64,000 nt of DNA from Priestia taiwanensis (GCF_014638355.1 NZ_BMFK01000002.1:248001-312000); one strand, 5' to 3'. Shown: positions 1-9,755, counted from the first letter of the stretch. Notes: generated by a model not told the origin, from the sequence alone. Numbers and translations are program-made.

Positions 1-451
1 TGAAACGCTCACGAGAGTAGTCTAATCCAAGACCAACTTTCGCCCACTGTGCACGGATGAATGAAGCATACTCTTCTTTCCACTCCCATGCTTTCTCTAA
101 GAATTTCTCACGGCCTAGGTCGTAACGAGTAACGCCTTCTGCACGAAGTTTCTCTTCTACTTTAGCCTGTGTTGCGATACCTGCATGGTCCATACCTGGT
201 AACCATAATACGTCGTATCCTTGCATACGCTTGAAGCGAGTTAAAATATCTTGTAATGCTGTATCCCATGCGTGACCTAAGTGTAATTTACCAGTTACGT
301 TTGGTGGTGGAATTACGATTGTATAAGGCTCTTTCCCTTCGTCACTCTTTGCTTCGAAGAATTTACCTTCTAACCACCACTGATAGCGATTTTCTTCTAC
401 TGCTTTAGGATCATACTTTGTTGATAACATTTTTTCAGTTGTATTCTCCAT
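1..451 (-). CDS. valS: Valine-tRNA ligase, N-terminal part (runs off the window)
   Basis: Valyl-tRNA synthetase, a class I enzyme that charges tRNA-Val in the cytoplasm. Only the first 150 codons lie in the window; the gene continues to the left. The ATG at 451-449 follows an AGGAGGG ribosome site at 457-463. The N-terminal class I signature is visible: an [15 protein letters not shown] stretch (the HIGH box is HLGH), followed by a [20 protein letters not shown] segment typical of ValS. It is transcribed behind a T-box leader (483-766), so expression should respond to uncharged tRNA-Val. In B. subtilis valS also follows ysxE on the same strand, which agrees with this context. Identification is secure. 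Confidence 0.97.
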   Translation of the reverse strand, partial: MENTTEKMLSTKYDPKAVEENRYQWWLEGKFFEAKSDEGKEPYTIVIPPPNVTGKLHLGHAWDTALQDILTRFKRMQGYDVLWLPGMDHAGIATQAKVEEKLRAEGVTRYDLGREKFLEKAWEWKEEYASFIRAQWAKVGLGLDYSRERF

Positions 452-482
452 TGTTTTCCCTCCTAATGTTCATACTATAAAA

Positions 483-766
483 ACAAAAAACTCCACTCAT
501 CCTTCTTAACGAAAGGACGAATGGAGTTATATTCGCGGTACCACCTTTATTTGCAGCAACTAGTAATCATTCTATGCGTTGCTACACACTCATGTTTTAA
601 CGGTTATTATCCGTCTTTTGCTACTTAACAACTTGTTCACAAAAGCTGCTCGAGGGCTACCTTCTGACGCTACTATCTAGGAAATCTTTCAGCTAATGAT
701 TTCCCTCTCTTAAGATGTACTTCGTCGTACTCCTCCCTGTCATTGCATTACATATTTAATTTGGTT
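483..766 (-). promoter_or_regulatory. T-box leader of valS (tRNA-Val-sensing riboswitch)
   Basis: On the minus strand the T-box sequence AGGTGGTACCGCG lies at 546-534. It is followed by a terminator hairpin (527-490, arms ACTCCATTCGTCCTT / AAGGATGAGTGGAGT) with a T-run. Upstream, 600-740 forms the stem I region with AGAGAG-type and GGAGGAGTACGACGAAGTAC motifs. A GTC at 668-666, just before AGAAGG, is the likely specifier codon for valine. Uncharged tRNA-Val should stabilise the antiterminator. The T-box and terminator are seen directly; the specifier position is inferred. Confidence 0.93.
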
Positions 767-773
767 ACACTCT

Positions 774-803
774 AGTCTACAAAATAATGATAGCAATCGT
801 CAA
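774..803 (-). promoter_or_regulatory. Probable sigma-A promoter of valS
   Basis: TTGACG (803-798) and TAGACT (779-774) are separated by 18 bp on the minus strand, just upstream of the T-box leader. The -10 is imperfect. Confidence 0.55.
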
Positions 804-949
804 TATGCTCGCTTATTTTTTTACAATTAAGTTATGTTTCATATGCCGAAACGTTCCTATATAGTTTACCTCTTCTATACAACTTTTATACTTTCAAGAA
901 TGATTAAGAAATACAAGCATACATATGTACTAAACTGGAGGTGTCCATC

Positions 950-1144
950 ATGAAACAACGAAAATTGCTCCCTTATTCACGCTCTCCTTGGTTACAACGC
1001 TTTTTCTCTTCTTTCCGCACATACGTCGTACCACTAACAGTCTTTCAAGGATTTCGCACGTTATTTTTCCCTTCATTTGTTGATATTACACTATTTTTCA
1101 TTTTACTTGCTTTTGCTATTAGCTTTCGTTCGAATAAGTTTTAA
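950..1144 (+). CDS. Small hypothetical membrane protein
   Basis: A 64-residue protein. The ATG at 950 is preferred because a GGAGG site (937-942) lies 7-8 bases upstream; an in-frame GTG at 941 overlaps that site. The N-terminal half is basic and aromatic (KQRK, RSPWLQRFF). The C-terminal half contains one hydrophobic segment (about residues 40-58) ending in SFRSNKF, so a single-pass membrane peptide is likely. It stands alone between the divergent valS leader and the convergent ysxE. I do not recognise the family. A good ribosome site and an uninterrupted frame support it as real, but its function is unknown. Confidence 0.6.
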   Translation: MKQRKLLPYSRSPWLQRFFSSFRTYVVPLTVFQGFRTLFFPSFVDITLFFILLAFAISFRSNKF

Positions 1145-1152
1145 CAATAGAA

Positions 1153-1197
1153 GAAGCAGCGATGAAGCTCACATATAATGGGCTTTATTGCTGCTTC
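1153..1197 (-). terminator. Hairpin terminator after ysxE
   Basis: Arms GAAGCAGC and GCTGCTTC, extended by GAT/ATT and AAGC/GCTT pairs. It overlaps the ysxE stop and lies between convergent genes, with a TTCTTCTATTG tail on the minus strand. It may serve both directions. Confidence 0.6.
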
Positions 1198-2216
1198 GCT
1201 AATTCTTTCATATGCTCTGCTTGTTGAATTTGTGAAATAAGAAACTCTACATTATTCATCATCCAACTTGCTCGCTGTAATTTATCTGAGCTCGCTAACT
1301 CACTCTCCTTACGCTGCTGTTTCTCATATTGTAGAACATAGCGAACCATCGCGTGCGGATACGCTAAATAACTCATGAATAAATGTTTCTCTTCTTTTAA
1401 TAATGGATAATGCTTCTCATATTCTACCAACCATTCAAATCGATCTGTCCTTGCGACAGGATACGTAAGAAGCGAACGCGAATAAAATGTTACTAAATCT
1501 TGAATAGGAGATGCTTCCTTTGCATTCTCTAAACTAATGAAAAAACCATTACTATCACCATCTATTAAAAAATGCTGTCTTGAGAAATTCCCATGTGTTA
1601 ACACAGATCTCGTTGTTTCTTTCTCCTTCATTTCTTTTTGCCATGTTTCTAGTTGACCTACCGCAAATTCATACGCACGTGTCGTCTGATGATAATACGA
1701 ACAATAATACAACTCAAACGGAGACATATACCACTTCTGTTCGCATTTCTCCACAAATTGGTCAAGTAATTCCCGCTCCGCCTCCCATTTCTTCTTCATT
1801 GTGTCGCAGTGCTTCGTGACTGTTTCCTCTGTTATCTCTTTTGATTTCGTTGTCTTCTCATGTAGCTTTGCTAGTGTACGAAACATATGATGATAATGCT
1901 CATTTTGCTCCGCAGCTCGATCCGCATTCTCTATCCACGGCATAACGTAATAGTACTCTTCTTTCTCATAAATTAAGAAACGTCCGTCATTGGTATAATA
2001 GAGTGGCAACATGCTACGAAATCCATTCTCGGTTAATAATTGCATATTTCGCAAAATATTGTTCCGTTGTTGCCCTTTTATCATTGCTTTTTTCAATGCA
2101 TAGGTCCCTTTATCTGTGTATACTTTCGTTACATTTCCATGCTCCTCCATGAAATTTGCTTTTATATCAAACAACTCTAAAATAGATGCATATTTTTGAA
2201 AGAGTTCTACACGCAT
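1185..2216 (-). CDS. ysxE: Spore coat-associated protein YsxE (CotS/aminoglycoside phosphotransferase-like fold)
   Basis: A 343-residue protein of the YsxE/CotS family, kinase-like proteins associated with the spore coat. The start is set at the internal ATG (2216), which follows GGAAAGGAGAG, rather than the upstream ATG at 2258 that would add 14 residues without a good ribosome site. Kinase-like features include a GTYALKKA segment (beta-strand lysine) near residue 47 and a VLTHGNFSRQHFLI segment that replaces the usual HGDxxxxN catalytic loop. The degenerate loop suggests a structural rather than catalytic role. It follows spoVID in the same direction, as in B. subtilis. It is probably made in the mother cell during sporulation (inference from the family). 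Confidence 0.88.
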   Translation of the reverse strand: MRVELFQKYASILELFDIKANFMEEHGNVTKVYTDKGTYALKKAMIKGQQRNNILRNMQLLTENGFRSMLPLYYTNDGRFLIYEKEEYYYVMPWIENADRAAEQNEHYHHMFRTLAKLHEKTTKSKEITEETVTKHCDTMKKKWEAERELLDQFVEKCEQKWYMSPFELYYCSYYHQTTRAYEFAVGQLETWQKEMKEKETTRSVLTHGNFSRQHFLIDGDSNGFFISLENAKEASPIQDLVTFYSRSLLTYPVARTDRFEWLVEYEKHYPLLKEEKHLFMSYLAYPHAMVRYVLQYEKQQRKESELASSDKLQRASWMMNNVEFLISQIQQAEHMKELAKQQ

Positions 2217-2290
2217 TTCTCTCTCCTTTCCTATGCAAATATCCCTCGCTTCGTCCATGTATTTGTTCGGAGCAAGGGATACATACTATG

Positions 2291-3325
2291 TTATGCTTTG
2301 GGCCTTGATGGACGTACTGGAATGTACAATAGTTGGCCTTCGAACAAAAAATCGTCCTCTAGTTGATTCTTTCTCGTAATCTGTTGTGTTTGCACTTCAT
2401 ATTTTTCTGCAATTGATTCTAGCGTATCACCATTTTGGACAAAATACATGCGCATTTTCCTGAATTCATTTTCACTATTACGCTGAAATAACTTCGTTAA
2501 ATATAAGGCATTCTCTGGTCGATTCGGAACTTTTTCTCGGACCTCTTCTTCCTCTTCTTGTTCCACCGCCTCCATCTTTACTTCGCCTTCTTTTCCTTCA
2601 TCAAGCGTATGCTTATAGCTAGCATCTTGCCTGCTAAAATATTCTACTTGCGGCTGCAAGAATGTATCCATCTCTTCTTTTTCTTTCAACTTCTCTTGTT
2701 CCATTTGCTCCTCTAAATCTTCTTCTGTCGGCATCTTTCTCATTTCAAATTGAAACGGTTCGAAGTAATGCTCACTTGCAGGCATATTTTGTACTTCTTC
2801 GGCCTCTACTCTCACTTCCTCGAACCGCGTTATTTCCGGCGGCGTATCTAATGGTTCAAATGGAACGAATGCCGATTCCATCGGTTGCTGTACTTCCTGT
2901 TCCGCCAAACCTTGGATGGATAAATCAGCAAGTATCCTTAATTCATTATCCTCTGTTAAATCATAATCAAAAGATTCAATTTGCACATACACATCTTCTA
3001 CTTCTTGTATACGACTCCGTGGTATTGTAACATCTAGCGGAAATAAATGCGTTAATACATAAATACCATCTTCTCGTTCATACACTTCTTGGGCAGTACG
3101 TACGTGCCCTGTTTCCCTTAATGATGCCATCTCTCCAGCTGGCTTGGCATAATATTCCCCGTACAACTCAAGAGATCCTTTCACTTGAATATAGTCACTA
3201 TATTCTTGTACTCCAACTTGTGGATGTAATTCAATCGATAGCAAGTCAGCGACTTCCTGTCCCCTTTGAAACCAAATAGCTTCGTTTAACGAAAAGCTCA
3301 ATGATGTTTGATTTTCTGCTGACAA
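2291..3325 (-). CDS. spoVID: Stage VI sporulation protein D (coat encasement, LysM)
   Basis: SpoVID directs encasement of the spore by coat proteins, working with SafA on the forespore outer surface. The 344-residue product starts at TTG (3325), with GGGAGGGGG 6-8 bases upstream. The N-terminal domain (about 1-120, beginning SAENQTSLSFSLNEAIWFQRGQ) is the conserved SpoVID region. The middle is highly acidic and low in complexity (EEEEEVREKV). The C-terminus (about 290-338) is a LysM domain (YFVQNGDTLESIAEKYEV...LLYIPV) that should bind peptidoglycan or lipid II. B. subtilis SpoVID is about 575 residues, so this one is shorter, mainly in the acidic linker. It sits directly upstream of ysxE. 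Confidence 0.93.
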   Translation of the reverse strand: MSAENQTSLSFSLNEAIWFQRGQEVADLLSIELHPQVGVQEYSDYIQVKGSLELYGEYYAKPAGEMASLRETGHVRTAQEVYEREDGIYVLTHLFPLDVTIPRSRIQEVEDVYVQIESFDYDLTEDNELRILADLSIQGLAEQEVQQPMESAFVPFEPLDTPPEITRFEEVRVEAEEVQNMPASEHYFEPFQFEMRKMPTEEDLEEQMEQEKLKEKEEMDTFLQPQVEYFSRQDASYKHTLDEGKEGEVKMEAVEQEEEEEVREKVPNRPENALYLTKLFQRNSENEFRKMRMYFVQNGDTLESIAEKYEVQTQQITRKNQLEDDFLFEGQLLYIPVRPSRPKA

Positions 3326-3422
3326 ATAAATCCCCCTCCCTAGCTACACATCAAAATTCTATGACATTACAGATGTATGCACGAAAGAAGAATTTATGAG
3401 TAGAAACTTTTCCACCTCTATA

Positions 3423-3451
3423 TGTAAACCTGTCATTATTTACAGTTTACA
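3423..3451 (+). promoter_or_regulatory. BirA-type operator upstream of bioY
   Basis: The inverted repeat TGTAAAC - 15 bp - GTTTACA (3423-3429 and 3445-3451) matches the Firmicutes biotin operator bound by biotinyl-AMP-loaded BirA. Its right arm coincides with the -35 of the bioY promoter, so binding would block RNA polymerase. Confidence 0.85.
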
Positions 3452-3474
3452 AAAAGGAAATCTCCTTTTATAAT
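3446..3474 (+). promoter_or_regulatory. Sigma-A promoter of bioY
   Basis: TTTACA (3446-3451) and a perfect TATAAT (3469-3474) are separated by 17 bp. The -35 is embedded in the right arm of the BirA operator. Confidence 0.85.
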
Positions 3475-3558
3475 GCATAGTAAGTAAGAATAATAAGAAT
3501 ACTCTTTATAACATTCTTACAATACGCACTTATATTCTTTATCGGAGGAGAAAGAAAA

Positions 3559-4125
3559 ATGAAAACGAAGGATATGGTTTTTGTCGCATTATTCGCGGCG
3601 CTTATGGGGGTATTAGCACTAATTCCAGCTATTAATCTAGGATTTACTCCTGTACCAATCGTCTTACAAACAATCGGTATAATGTTTGCCGGTGCTATTT
3701 TAGGTTCACGCCTTGGAGCCTTGAGCCAAATCGTGTTCTTATCATTAGTTGCTGTTGGTGTACCTCTTTTGGCTAACGGAAAAGGCGGAGCAGCAGTATT
3801 TGTTGGACCTACTGGTGGATATTTAATTGGTTACATTGTAGGCGCATTCGTAATTGGCTTTATTCTCGAAAGAACAGAAAATGTGACATTTGTTAAAATG
3901 TTCATCGCAAACCTTATTGGTGGCGTATTGATTCTATATGTATTCGGTATTCCAGTATTAGCATTTGTAACAAACATTTCAATTATGGAAGCTATTAAAG
4001 TTAATTATGCTTTCATTCCTGGAGACTTAATCAAAGTAACGATCGCAACAATCTTATCACTACGATTACGTAAAGCACTCGCAGTATATATAAAACCACA
4101 TAAATCAGCTTCAAAAGTTGCATAA
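3559..4125 (+). CDS. bioY: Biotin transporter substrate-binding subunit BioY
   Basis: BioY is the S component of a biotin ECF transporter in the cytoplasmic membrane; with EcfA1/A2/T elsewhere in the genome it imports biotin. The 188-residue product is almost entirely hydrophobic, with about six membrane segments. It carries the family features: an N-terminal MKTKDMVFVALFAALMGVLA helix, PVPIVLQTIGIMFAG, and the GGYLIGYIVGAFVIGF motif. A GGAGG site (3544-3549) precedes the ATG. The promoter overlaps a BirA operator, so it should be derepressed when biotin is scarce. It is monocistronic, ending at the hairpin at 4129. Family assignment is secure. Confidence 0.95.
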   Translation: MKTKDMVFVALFAALMGVLALIPAINLGFTPVPIVLQTIGIMFAGAILGSRLGALSQIVFLSLVAVGVPLLANGKGGAAVFVGPTGGYLIGYIVGAFVIGFILERTENVTFVKMFIANLIGGVLILYVFGIPVLAFVTNISIMEAIKVNYAFIPGDLIKVTIATILSLRLRKALAVYIKPHKSASKVA

Positions 4126-4128
4126 AAA

Positions 4129-4156
4129 ATAGGCCTCTTCATCCAAAGAGGCCTAT
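4129..4156. terminator. Bidirectional terminator between bioY and the convergent membrane protein gene
   Basis: Perfect arms ATAGGCCTCTT and AAGAGGCCTAT, with an A/T-rich flank (AAAAA upstream on plus, so a T-run on minus). Confidence 0.8.
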
Positions 4157-4578
4157 ATCCATTTCTGCTCCTTATCCCTCTTTAATATCCCAATCGAAAT
4201 ACACATAGCAAGAAAAAATGGTGATAATATACTAGCAAATAAAAGTATAAATCCTATAGCGTAATTGTCATCGTCATGCGGATGTGTACTAGGAAACAAC
4301 GTTCCTGCAGATAAAGCAAAAGAAAGAAAATACGGAAACCATAAGATAACGGGAACATACGATGTATACGAATTCTTCAATGATTTATTCGCTATGTATC
4401 CAATGAGTATGCCTATGAAACTAATAAACAAAATAATTAACGTAAAATATGTTAATTGATCGAGAGTTAGTCCTGTTTCCTCTGAAAGTTGACTCCCTCG
4501 CACTAATAATCCCCCACCTAATACAAAGAACACAGCATAAATGGCGCTAACCATATTAACATATCCAAACTGACTCAT
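4153..4578 (-). CDS. Hypothetical four-helix membrane protein
   Basis: A 141-residue integral membrane protein with four predicted membrane helices, roughly residues 5-27, 38-64, 75-95 and 108-133. They are separated by short loops, including an acidic-histidine stretch (HPHDDDNYAIG) between helices 3 and 4. The last residues (KRDKEQKWI) are charged and probably cytoplasmic. The start is preceded by AAGAGAGTGAGAG, a moderate ribosome site. It is transcribed towards bioY and shares its terminator. I do not recognise a characterised family, and the backbone neighbours give no functional hint. Confidence 0.65.
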   Translation of the reverse strand: MSQFGYVNMVSAIYAVFFVLGGGLLVRGSQLSEETGLTLDQLTYFTLIILFISFIGILIGYIANKSLKNSYTSYVPVILWFPYFLSFALSAGTLFPSTHPHDDDNYAIGFILLFASILSPFFLAMCISIGILKRDKEQKWI

Positions 4579-4704
4579 CTCTCACTCTCTTTTCTATATA
4601 GTAGACTATAACCTCTCTCTTAGTATTTTACAAAACTCTATCTTTCTAGTAAAATTAGAACAATTAGAATTTTCTAATAAACCATACTGTAGGGGGTTTT
4701 TATT

Positions 4705-4869
4705 ATGGCATTCAAAGGTTCAAAAGGCTGGTACATTCAAGAATTAAAGAAGGTTGGTATTACACGTCACCCGATCGAATTACGCAAACTTGAAACATAT
4801 AAAACTTCTATTATTCGCAGTATTTATGAAAAACATGTAGTAAACACAGAAACAGCAAAAGAAGCATAA
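4705..4869 (+). CDS. Small conserved-type basic protein, 54 residues
   Basis: An ORF too short for most gene callers: ATG at 4705 preceded by AGGGGG (4691-4696), stop TAA at 4867. The product begins MAFKGSKGWYIQELKKVG and continues with a basic helical segment (TRHPIELRKLETYKTSIIRSIYEKH). The GSKGWYIQELKKxGxxxHP pattern resembles small Bacillus proteins of the YflJ/DUF2639 type. That match is from memory and is tentative. It is followed at once by a strong hairpin terminator (4874-4904), which supports a discrete transcription unit. Function unknown. Confidence 0.75.
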   Translation: MAFKGSKGWYIQELKKVGITRHPIELRKLETYKTSIIRSIYEKHVVNTETAKEA

Positions 4870-4873
4870 TAAA

Positions 4874-4904
4874 AAGGTCGAATTCTATTCAAGAATTCGA
4901 CCTT
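4874..4904. terminator. Bidirectional terminator (small ORF / hemL)
   Basis: Perfect arms AAGGTCGAATTC and GAATTCGACCTT with a 7-bp loop. An A-run on the left provides a T-run for the minus-strand hem operon, which ends at 4911. Confidence 0.85.
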
Positions 4905-4910
4905 CATTGT

Positions 4911-6200
4911 TTACTTCGTTAATTTCGCAAATACACGATCAACTGCCGCAAGTGATTTCTCAATGTCTTCATCGCTATGCTCTGTTGATAAGAACCAACC
5001 TTCGAATTGAGATGGCGGTAAGTATACTCCTTCATTTGCCATCTCACGGAAGAATGCCGCAAAAAAGTCTAAGTCAGATGTTTTTGCTAAATCGTAGTTA
5101 ATTACTTTCTCCTTCGTAAAGAAGAATCCAATCATACTACCTGCACGATTTACTGTTAAAGGAACATTGTGCTTCGCTGATAATGCATTTAATCCTTTTT
5201 CTAACATATCACCTTTACGAATGAACTCATCATAATGAGCAGGCGTTAATTGACGTAATGTCTCAAATCCTGCTGTCATTGCCAGTGGGTTACCTGATAA
5301 CGTACCGGCTTGGTATACAGGACCATCTGGTGCGATTTGACGCATAATCTCTTCTTTACCGCCGTATGCACCTACTGGGAGACCACCACCAATTACTTTA
5401 CCTAAACATGTTAAGTCTGGTGTTACACCGAAGTAACCTTGCGCACAGTTATATCCTACACGGAAACCAGTCATTACTTCATCGAAAATAAGTAATGTGC
5501 CATTCGCTTCTGTCACTTCACGTAACCCTTCCAAGAATCCTGCTACTGGTGGAACTACTCCCATGTTACCTGCTACTGGCTCTACAATAACAGCAGCAAT
5601 ATCATCACCGTAATGTTCAAATGCTACCTTTACAGAGTCAATATCATTGTAAGGAACTGTAATTGTATTCACTGCTACTCCTTCTGGTACACCTGGGCTA
5701 TCTGGTAGCCCTAATGTCGCCACTCCAGAACCAGCTTTAATTAATAATGAATCTCCGTGTCCGTGATAACAACCTTCAAACTTCAAAATTTTATTACGCC
5801 CTGTATAACCACGAGCAAGACGAAGCGCACTCATTGTCGCCTCTGTTCCCGAACTTACCATACGTACTACTTCAATCGATGGTACACGCTCAATTACTAG
5901 TTTCGCTAACTCACTCTCAATTAACGTCGGCGCACCGAAGCTTGAACCTGTCTCCGCTACTTTTTTGATTCCTTCTACTACTTGGTCGTTCGCATGACCT
6001 AAAATAAGCGGTCCCCATGATAATACATAATCAATGTATTCATTACCATCAACATCATATACTTTTGAACCTTTGCCACGTTCAAAGAAAATTGGGTTCA
6101 TACCAACACTTTTCATTGCACGTACGGGGCTATTCACTCCCCCTGGCATATATTGCTTTGCTTCTTCAAACGCTTCTACCGAACGAGTATATTCTTTCAT
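4911..6200 (-). CDS. hemL: Glutamate-1-semialdehyde 2,1-aminomutase
   Basis: A PLP enzyme that converts glutamate-1-semialdehyde to 5-aminolevulinate, the second step of the C5 tetrapyrrole pathway. The 429-residue length is normal. Class III aminotransferase features are visible: [16 protein letters not shown] (cofactor phosphate region), [18 protein letters not shown] (aspartate for the pyridine nitrogen), and [17 protein letters not shown] containing the Schiff-base lysine near residue 268. The ATG is preceded by GAAGGGGGATT. It is the last gene of the hemA-hemX-hemC-hemD-hemB-hemL operon, starting 2 bp after the hemB stop. Confidence 0.97.
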   Translation of the reverse strand: MKEYTRSVEAFEEAKQYMPGGVNSPVRAMKSVGMNPIFFERGKGSKVYDVDGNEYIDYVLSWGPLILGHANDQVVEGIKKVAETGSSFGAPTLIESELAKLVIERVPSIEVVRMVSSGTEATMSALRLARGYTGRNKILKFEGCYHGHGDSLLIKAGSGVATLGLPDSPGVPEGVAVNTITVPYNDIDSVKVAFEHYGDDIAAVIVEPVAGNMGVVPPVAGFLEGLREVTEANGTLLIFDEVMTGFRVGYNCAQGYFGVTPDLTCLGKVIGGGLPVGAYGGKEEIMRQIAPDGPVYQAGTLSGNPLAMTAGFETLRQLTPAHYDEFIRKGDMLEKGLNALSAKHNVPLTVNRAGSMIGFFFTKEKVINYDLAKTSDLDFFAAFFREMANEGVYLPPSQFEGWFLSTEHSDEDIEKSLAAVDRVFAKLTK

Positions 6201-6202
6201 AC

Positions 6203-7186
6203 TTATAATCCCCCTTCATCTAACCAACGAGCCGCATCTTTTGCATGATACGTAATAATTAAGTCCGCTCCTGCACGCTTCATGCTTGTTAACATTTCAA
6301 GCACCATATCCTTCTCATTTATCCATCCATTTTGTGCAGCAGCTTTAATCATGGAATACTCTCCGCTTACGTTATACGCAACGACCGGTACAGAGAAATT
6401 ATTCTTCACATCACGAATAATATCTAAGTAAGATAAAGCAGGTTTTACCATTAAGAAATCTGCCCCTTCTACCACATCTGATTCCGCTTCACGCATTGCT
6501 TCGATTCTGTTAGCAGGGTCCATTTGATACGTCTTACGATCTCCAAATTGCGGAGCTCCTTTTGCTGCATCTCGGAACGGACCATAAAATGCTGATGAAT
6601 ATTTCACTGCGTACGACATAACTGGAACATGTGAAAAACCAGCTTCGTCTAACGCACCGCGAATTGCCGAAACGAATCCATCCATCATGTTAGACGGTGC
6701 AATAATGTCTGCTCCTGCTTTCGCTTGGGAAACAGCTGTTTTTGCAAGTAACGTTAACGATTCATCATTTTGAATAATACCATTCTCAATCGTCCCGCAG
6801 TGCCCATGTGAAGTATATTGACATAAACACGTATCTGCTACAACGACTAACTCGGGATGCGCTCCCTTAATTTGATGGATTGCTTTCTGTACAATACCAT
6901 GCTCACAAAACGCTTCGCTTCCTACTTCATCTTTTTCAGCTGGTAGACCAAAGACAATGACAGATTTAATACCTAAAGCAACTGCTTCTGCAATATCTTC
7001 TTTTAGTACATCTAATGACATTTGATATACACCTGGCATAGACGGTACTTCGTTCTTTACATTCTCCCCATCTAAAACAAAGACAGGATAAATGAAATCC
7101 TCTTTATGTAAGTATGTTTCTCTCACTAATGCACGCATGTTAGCGCTTTGACGTAGACGACGATGGCGTTGAAATTGTAACATCAT
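6203..7186 (-). CDS. hemB: Delta-aminolevulinic acid dehydratase (porphobilinogen synthase)
   Basis: Condenses two 5-aminolevulinate molecules to porphobilinogen in the cytoplasm. The 327-residue protein has the zinc-dependent signature [14 protein letters not shown] (three zinc cysteines). It also has the two active-site lysines, in [16 protein letters not shown] and in [13 protein letters not shown]. Two adjacent ATG codons lie after GGGGGAACG; the first (7186) is taken. The 5' end overlaps the 3' end of hemD by 47 bp, which implies translational coupling in the hem operon. Confidence 0.97.
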   Translation of the reverse strand: MMLQFQRHRRLRQSANMRALVRETYLHKEDFIYPVFVLDGENVKNEVPSMPGVYQMSLDVLKEDIAEAVALGIKSVIVFGLPAEKDEVGSEAFCEHGIVQKAIHQIKGAHPELVVVADTCLCQYTSHGHCGTIENGIIQNDESLTLLAKTAVSQAKAGADIIAPSNMMDGFVSAIRGALDEAGFSHVPVMSYAVKYSSAFYGPFRDAAKGAPQFGDRKTYQMDPANRIEAMREAESDVVEGADFLMVKPALSYLDIIRDVKNNFSVPVVAYNVSGEYSMIKAAAQNGWINEKDMVLEMLTSMKRAGADLIITYHAKDAARWLDEGGL

Positions 7187-7985
7187 CGTTCCCCCTTTCT
7201 TTTTTCCCTATCTTATTTATCATTTCTTTCACTAATTCATCAAATGTGTATACGGCTGGAACAATCGTTGGTTTCATGCCGTACTCAATCGCAGCTTGCT
7301 CCGTTACAGGTCCGATACATGCAATGTGTATACCTTCTATTTGTTGCTTCCACTCTATTCCTTCTAATAAAGAAACGAAAGCACGAACAGTAGAGGGGCT
7401 TGAAAAAGTAAGTACGTCTATTTGTTTCATAGCTATTACTTCTTGTAACCCCTCTTGACTGCGCCTGTTTTCTTTCGTCTCGTACACAATAAGATCCTTC
7501 ACATCTATATGATGCTTCTGCATGATTTCTGTAATCGAACTTCTCGCCAAATTTCCTTTCGGGAACAACACACGTTCTCCCGATTGAATATGCTCTGTTA
7601 ATTCGGTTGCAAAAGCATCTCCCTCGAAAACAGACGGAACAAAATGAACATGTACACCTATCGTTTCAAGCACTTTCTTTGTCTTACTTCCAATTGCAGC
7701 TACTTTCATATGCTTTGGCAATGCGTATTGCTTCGTTACTGCCTGTAATAGATCAAAAAAGTAGGTCACTGCATTTTTACTCGTAAAAACAATCCATTGA
7801 TAAGAAGCAATGTTCCTCACCTGTTCACGTAATTCTTTTGTCTTTTCTACTGCATCTATTGTAATAAGCGGAATGGTAATTGGAATGCTTTTCGCTTGCT
7901 TCAATTTCTCCGCGAATTCTTTTGCTTGTTGTTTTTCTCTCGTGATGACGATTCGCTTTCCTTGAAGAGGATACGATTTAGTCAT
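7140..7985 (-). CDS. hemD: Uroporphyrinogen-III synthase
   Basis: Closes and inverts ring D of hydroxymethylbilane to give uroporphyrinogen III. The 281-residue protein begins [24 protein letters not shown], the usual HemD start. It shows the two-lobed Rossmann-like pattern, with [14 protein letters not shown] in lobe 1 and [14 protein letters not shown] and [12 protein letters not shown] in lobe 2. The last 20 residues ([15 protein letters not shown]) lie in the hemB overlap and are unlike the family core. They make it slightly longer than the roughly 260 residues usual in bacilli. The start overlaps the hemC stop by 8 bp. Confidence 0.95.
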   Translation of the reverse strand: MTKSYPLQGKRIVITREKQQAKEFAEKLKQAKSIPITIPLITIDAVEKTKELREQVRNIASYQWIVFTSKNAVTYFFDLLQAVTKQYALPKHMKVAAIGSKTKKVLETIGVHVHFVPSVFEGDAFATELTEHIQSGERVLFPKGNLARSSITEIMQKHHIDVKDLIVYETKENRRSQEGLQEVIAMKQIDVLTFSSPSTVRAFVSLLEGIEWKQQIEGIHIACIGPVTEQAAIEYGMKPTIVPAVYTFDELVKEMINKIGKKERGNDDVTISTPSSSTSKR

Positions 7986-8916
7986 TCGCTCCGATTTCTT
8001 CCTTTGCTTCGGCGATTAATTCGCGCGCGCCTTGTGCAGCCAATTTTTCTACCGCCTCTTTGCCTACCATTTCCGCGTTCTTTCCTACCACTACTTCCTT
8101 CACAATTGTTTTGCCATCTTTTGATCCTACTAATGCCGTTAACTCAATTTCGTCATTATCTGTTACCTGCGCATAACCAGCAATCGGCACTTGGCAACCA
8201 CCTTCTAAACCATGTAGGAATGTACGCTCTGCATCTATACAACGACGTGTTACGTCATCATTCAACTTACTTAATACTTCTAATAAATCATGATCATCAT
8301 CACGGCACTCGATTGATAGAGAGCCTTGTCCAACAGCAGGAATACACACATCTTCTCCTAAATATTCTGTCACTACATCGTCACTCCAACCAAGACGCTT
8401 CAATCCAGCTGCCGCTAAAATAATGGCATCATAGTCTTCATCTTTCAATTTTTGCAGGCGTGTATCAACATTTCCGCGAATCCACTTCACTTGCAAATCA
8501 GGACGTAATGCTAATAGCTGTGCACTACGACGTAAGCTACTCGTTCCTAGAATAGCGCCTTCTTTTAACTCCTGTAATGGTACATTATCTTTTGAAATTA
8601 ATACATCACGAGGGTCTACACGTTTCGGTGTGCATCCAATTGTCAGCCCATCAGGTAATACAGCTGGCATATCTTTCATACTATGAACAGCCATATCAAT
8701 TTCTTTATCTAATAATGCTTGCTCAATTTCCTTCACAAATAAGCCTTTCCCGCCTACTTTTGATAAAGTTACATCGAGTACAACATCCCCTTTTGTCACG
8801 ATTTCCTTCACTTCAAACTCATACGGCAAGCCTAAATTCTTTAACTGTTCGATTACCCAGTTTGTTTGTGTAATCGCTAATTTACTTCGTCTAGAGCCAA
8901 CAATAATTTTTCTCAT
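7978..8916 (-). CDS. hemC: Porphobilinogen deaminase (hydroxymethylbilane synthase)
   Basis: Polymerises four porphobilinogen units into hydroxymethylbilane. The 312-residue product starts at the ATG at 8916 ([21 protein letters not shown]), preceded by TTGGGAGG. An upstream in-frame ATG at 8943 would place nine extra residues inside hemX and is rejected. Diagnostic motifs are [42 protein letters not shown], and [12 protein letters not shown], whose cysteine binds the dipyrromethane cofactor. It lies in the hem operon between hemX and hemD, with short overlaps on both sides. Confidence 0.97.
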   Translation of the reverse strand: MRKIIVGSRRSKLAITQTNWVIEQLKNLGLPYEFEVKEIVTKGDVVLDVTLSKVGGKGLFVKEIEQALLDKEIDMAVHSMKDMPAVLPDGLTIGCTPKRVDPRDVLISKDNVPLQELKEGAILGTSSLRRSAQLLALRPDLQVKWIRGNVDTRLQKLKDEDYDAIILAAAGLKRLGWSDDVVTEYLGEDVCIPAVGQGSLSIECRDDDHDLLEVLSKLNDDVTRRCIDAERTFLHGLEGGCQVPIAGYAQVTDNDEIELTALVGSKDGKTIVKEVVVGKNAEMVGKEAVEKLAAQGARELIAEAKEEIGAND

Positions 8917-8930
8917 AATAGCCTCCCAAT

Positions 8931-9755
8931 TTACGCATACCAAAAATGAAACGATGACATGCTACCTGATAGAAAGAAGTTTAATAGTAATACAAGGTAA
9001 CACGTAACATTCCACTGGCAAAAAACTCTCCCATTTAATCGATTACTTTTCTTCATATACAGTAATACAAGATACGACATCACAACAAACATCGAACCGA
9101 TAATTTTCGGATCGTACCAATGGAAGGACTCTAACTTAATTGTCGCCCAAACTGTTCCAATAATAAGTGAAACTAACAGCATTGGTACACCAGTAACGTT
9201 CAGATAGTAAGACACTCGCTCGAGCTTTGACAATTCCCCTAGCCTTCTTAAGTGCTTATTCCACTTCTTCTTCTTAAGTAAGCGATACTGAATGATATAC
9301 ATAATCGATAATACAAATGATAATGAACACATTCCATACGATAATAACGCAAGGATAATATGAACAAATAGCAATTCAGATACAAGTGCCTCCGATAACT
9401 CCATCGATTGATAATAATTAGATGAAAACACAAATAGCATAAAAATAATGAATGCTAATACGTTCGCAAAAAACAAGATAAAATCTACCGATACGAGTTT
9501 ATTTAATATTAACGATAATGTGGTCAGTAGCCATACATAGAAATAAATACTTTCTAAACTGGTTAATAACGGGAATGATCCCGTATACAGAACTTTACTG
9601 ATGAAGAATGCAGTTTGTAATGCCCATATAATCGAAAGTAACCAAAAGGCTATTTTATTCGCCTTTTGGTTATGCTGTAGAAAATCAATGGAATAAAAGA
9701 TTACGCTTAGCGCGTAAAGTACAATCGTTATTTCATAAACTAACGTATCATTCAT
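8931..9755 (-). CDS. hemX: HemX membrane protein (cytochrome c assembly-type, HemA modulator)
   Basis: A 274-residue integral membrane protein with about eight hydrophobic helices. It belongs to the HemX/CcsA-like (cytochrome c assembly) family. In B. subtilis HemX lowers the amount of HemA and so limits heme precursor synthesis. The sequence contains aromatic pairs and a histidine in an [15 protein letters not shown] segment before the last helices, like the WWD-adjacent region of CcsA relatives. The ATG follows AAGGAGCG. It lies second in the hem operon, 14 bp after hemA, the expected position. Confidence 0.92.
   Translation of the reverse strand: MNDTLVYEITIVLYALSVIFYSIDFLQHNQKANKIAFWLLSIIWALQTAFFISKVLYTGSFPLLTSLESIYFYVWLLTTLSLILNKLVSVDFILFFANVLAFIIFMLFVFSSNYYQSMELSEALVSELLFVHIILALLSYGMCSLSFVLSIMYIIQYRLLKKKKWNKHLRRLGELSKLERVSYYLNVTGVPMLLVSLIIGTVWATIKLESFHWYDPKIIGSMFVVMSYLVLLYMKKSNRLNGRVFCQWNVTCYLVLLLNFFLSGSMSSFHFWYA

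Noticed and set aside
7896..8423. Long plus-strand open frame of 175 codons across hemD/hemC
   Set aside because: It is antisense to two well-identified enzymes, lacks a ribosome site, and has a leucine/proline/serine-rich shadow composition.
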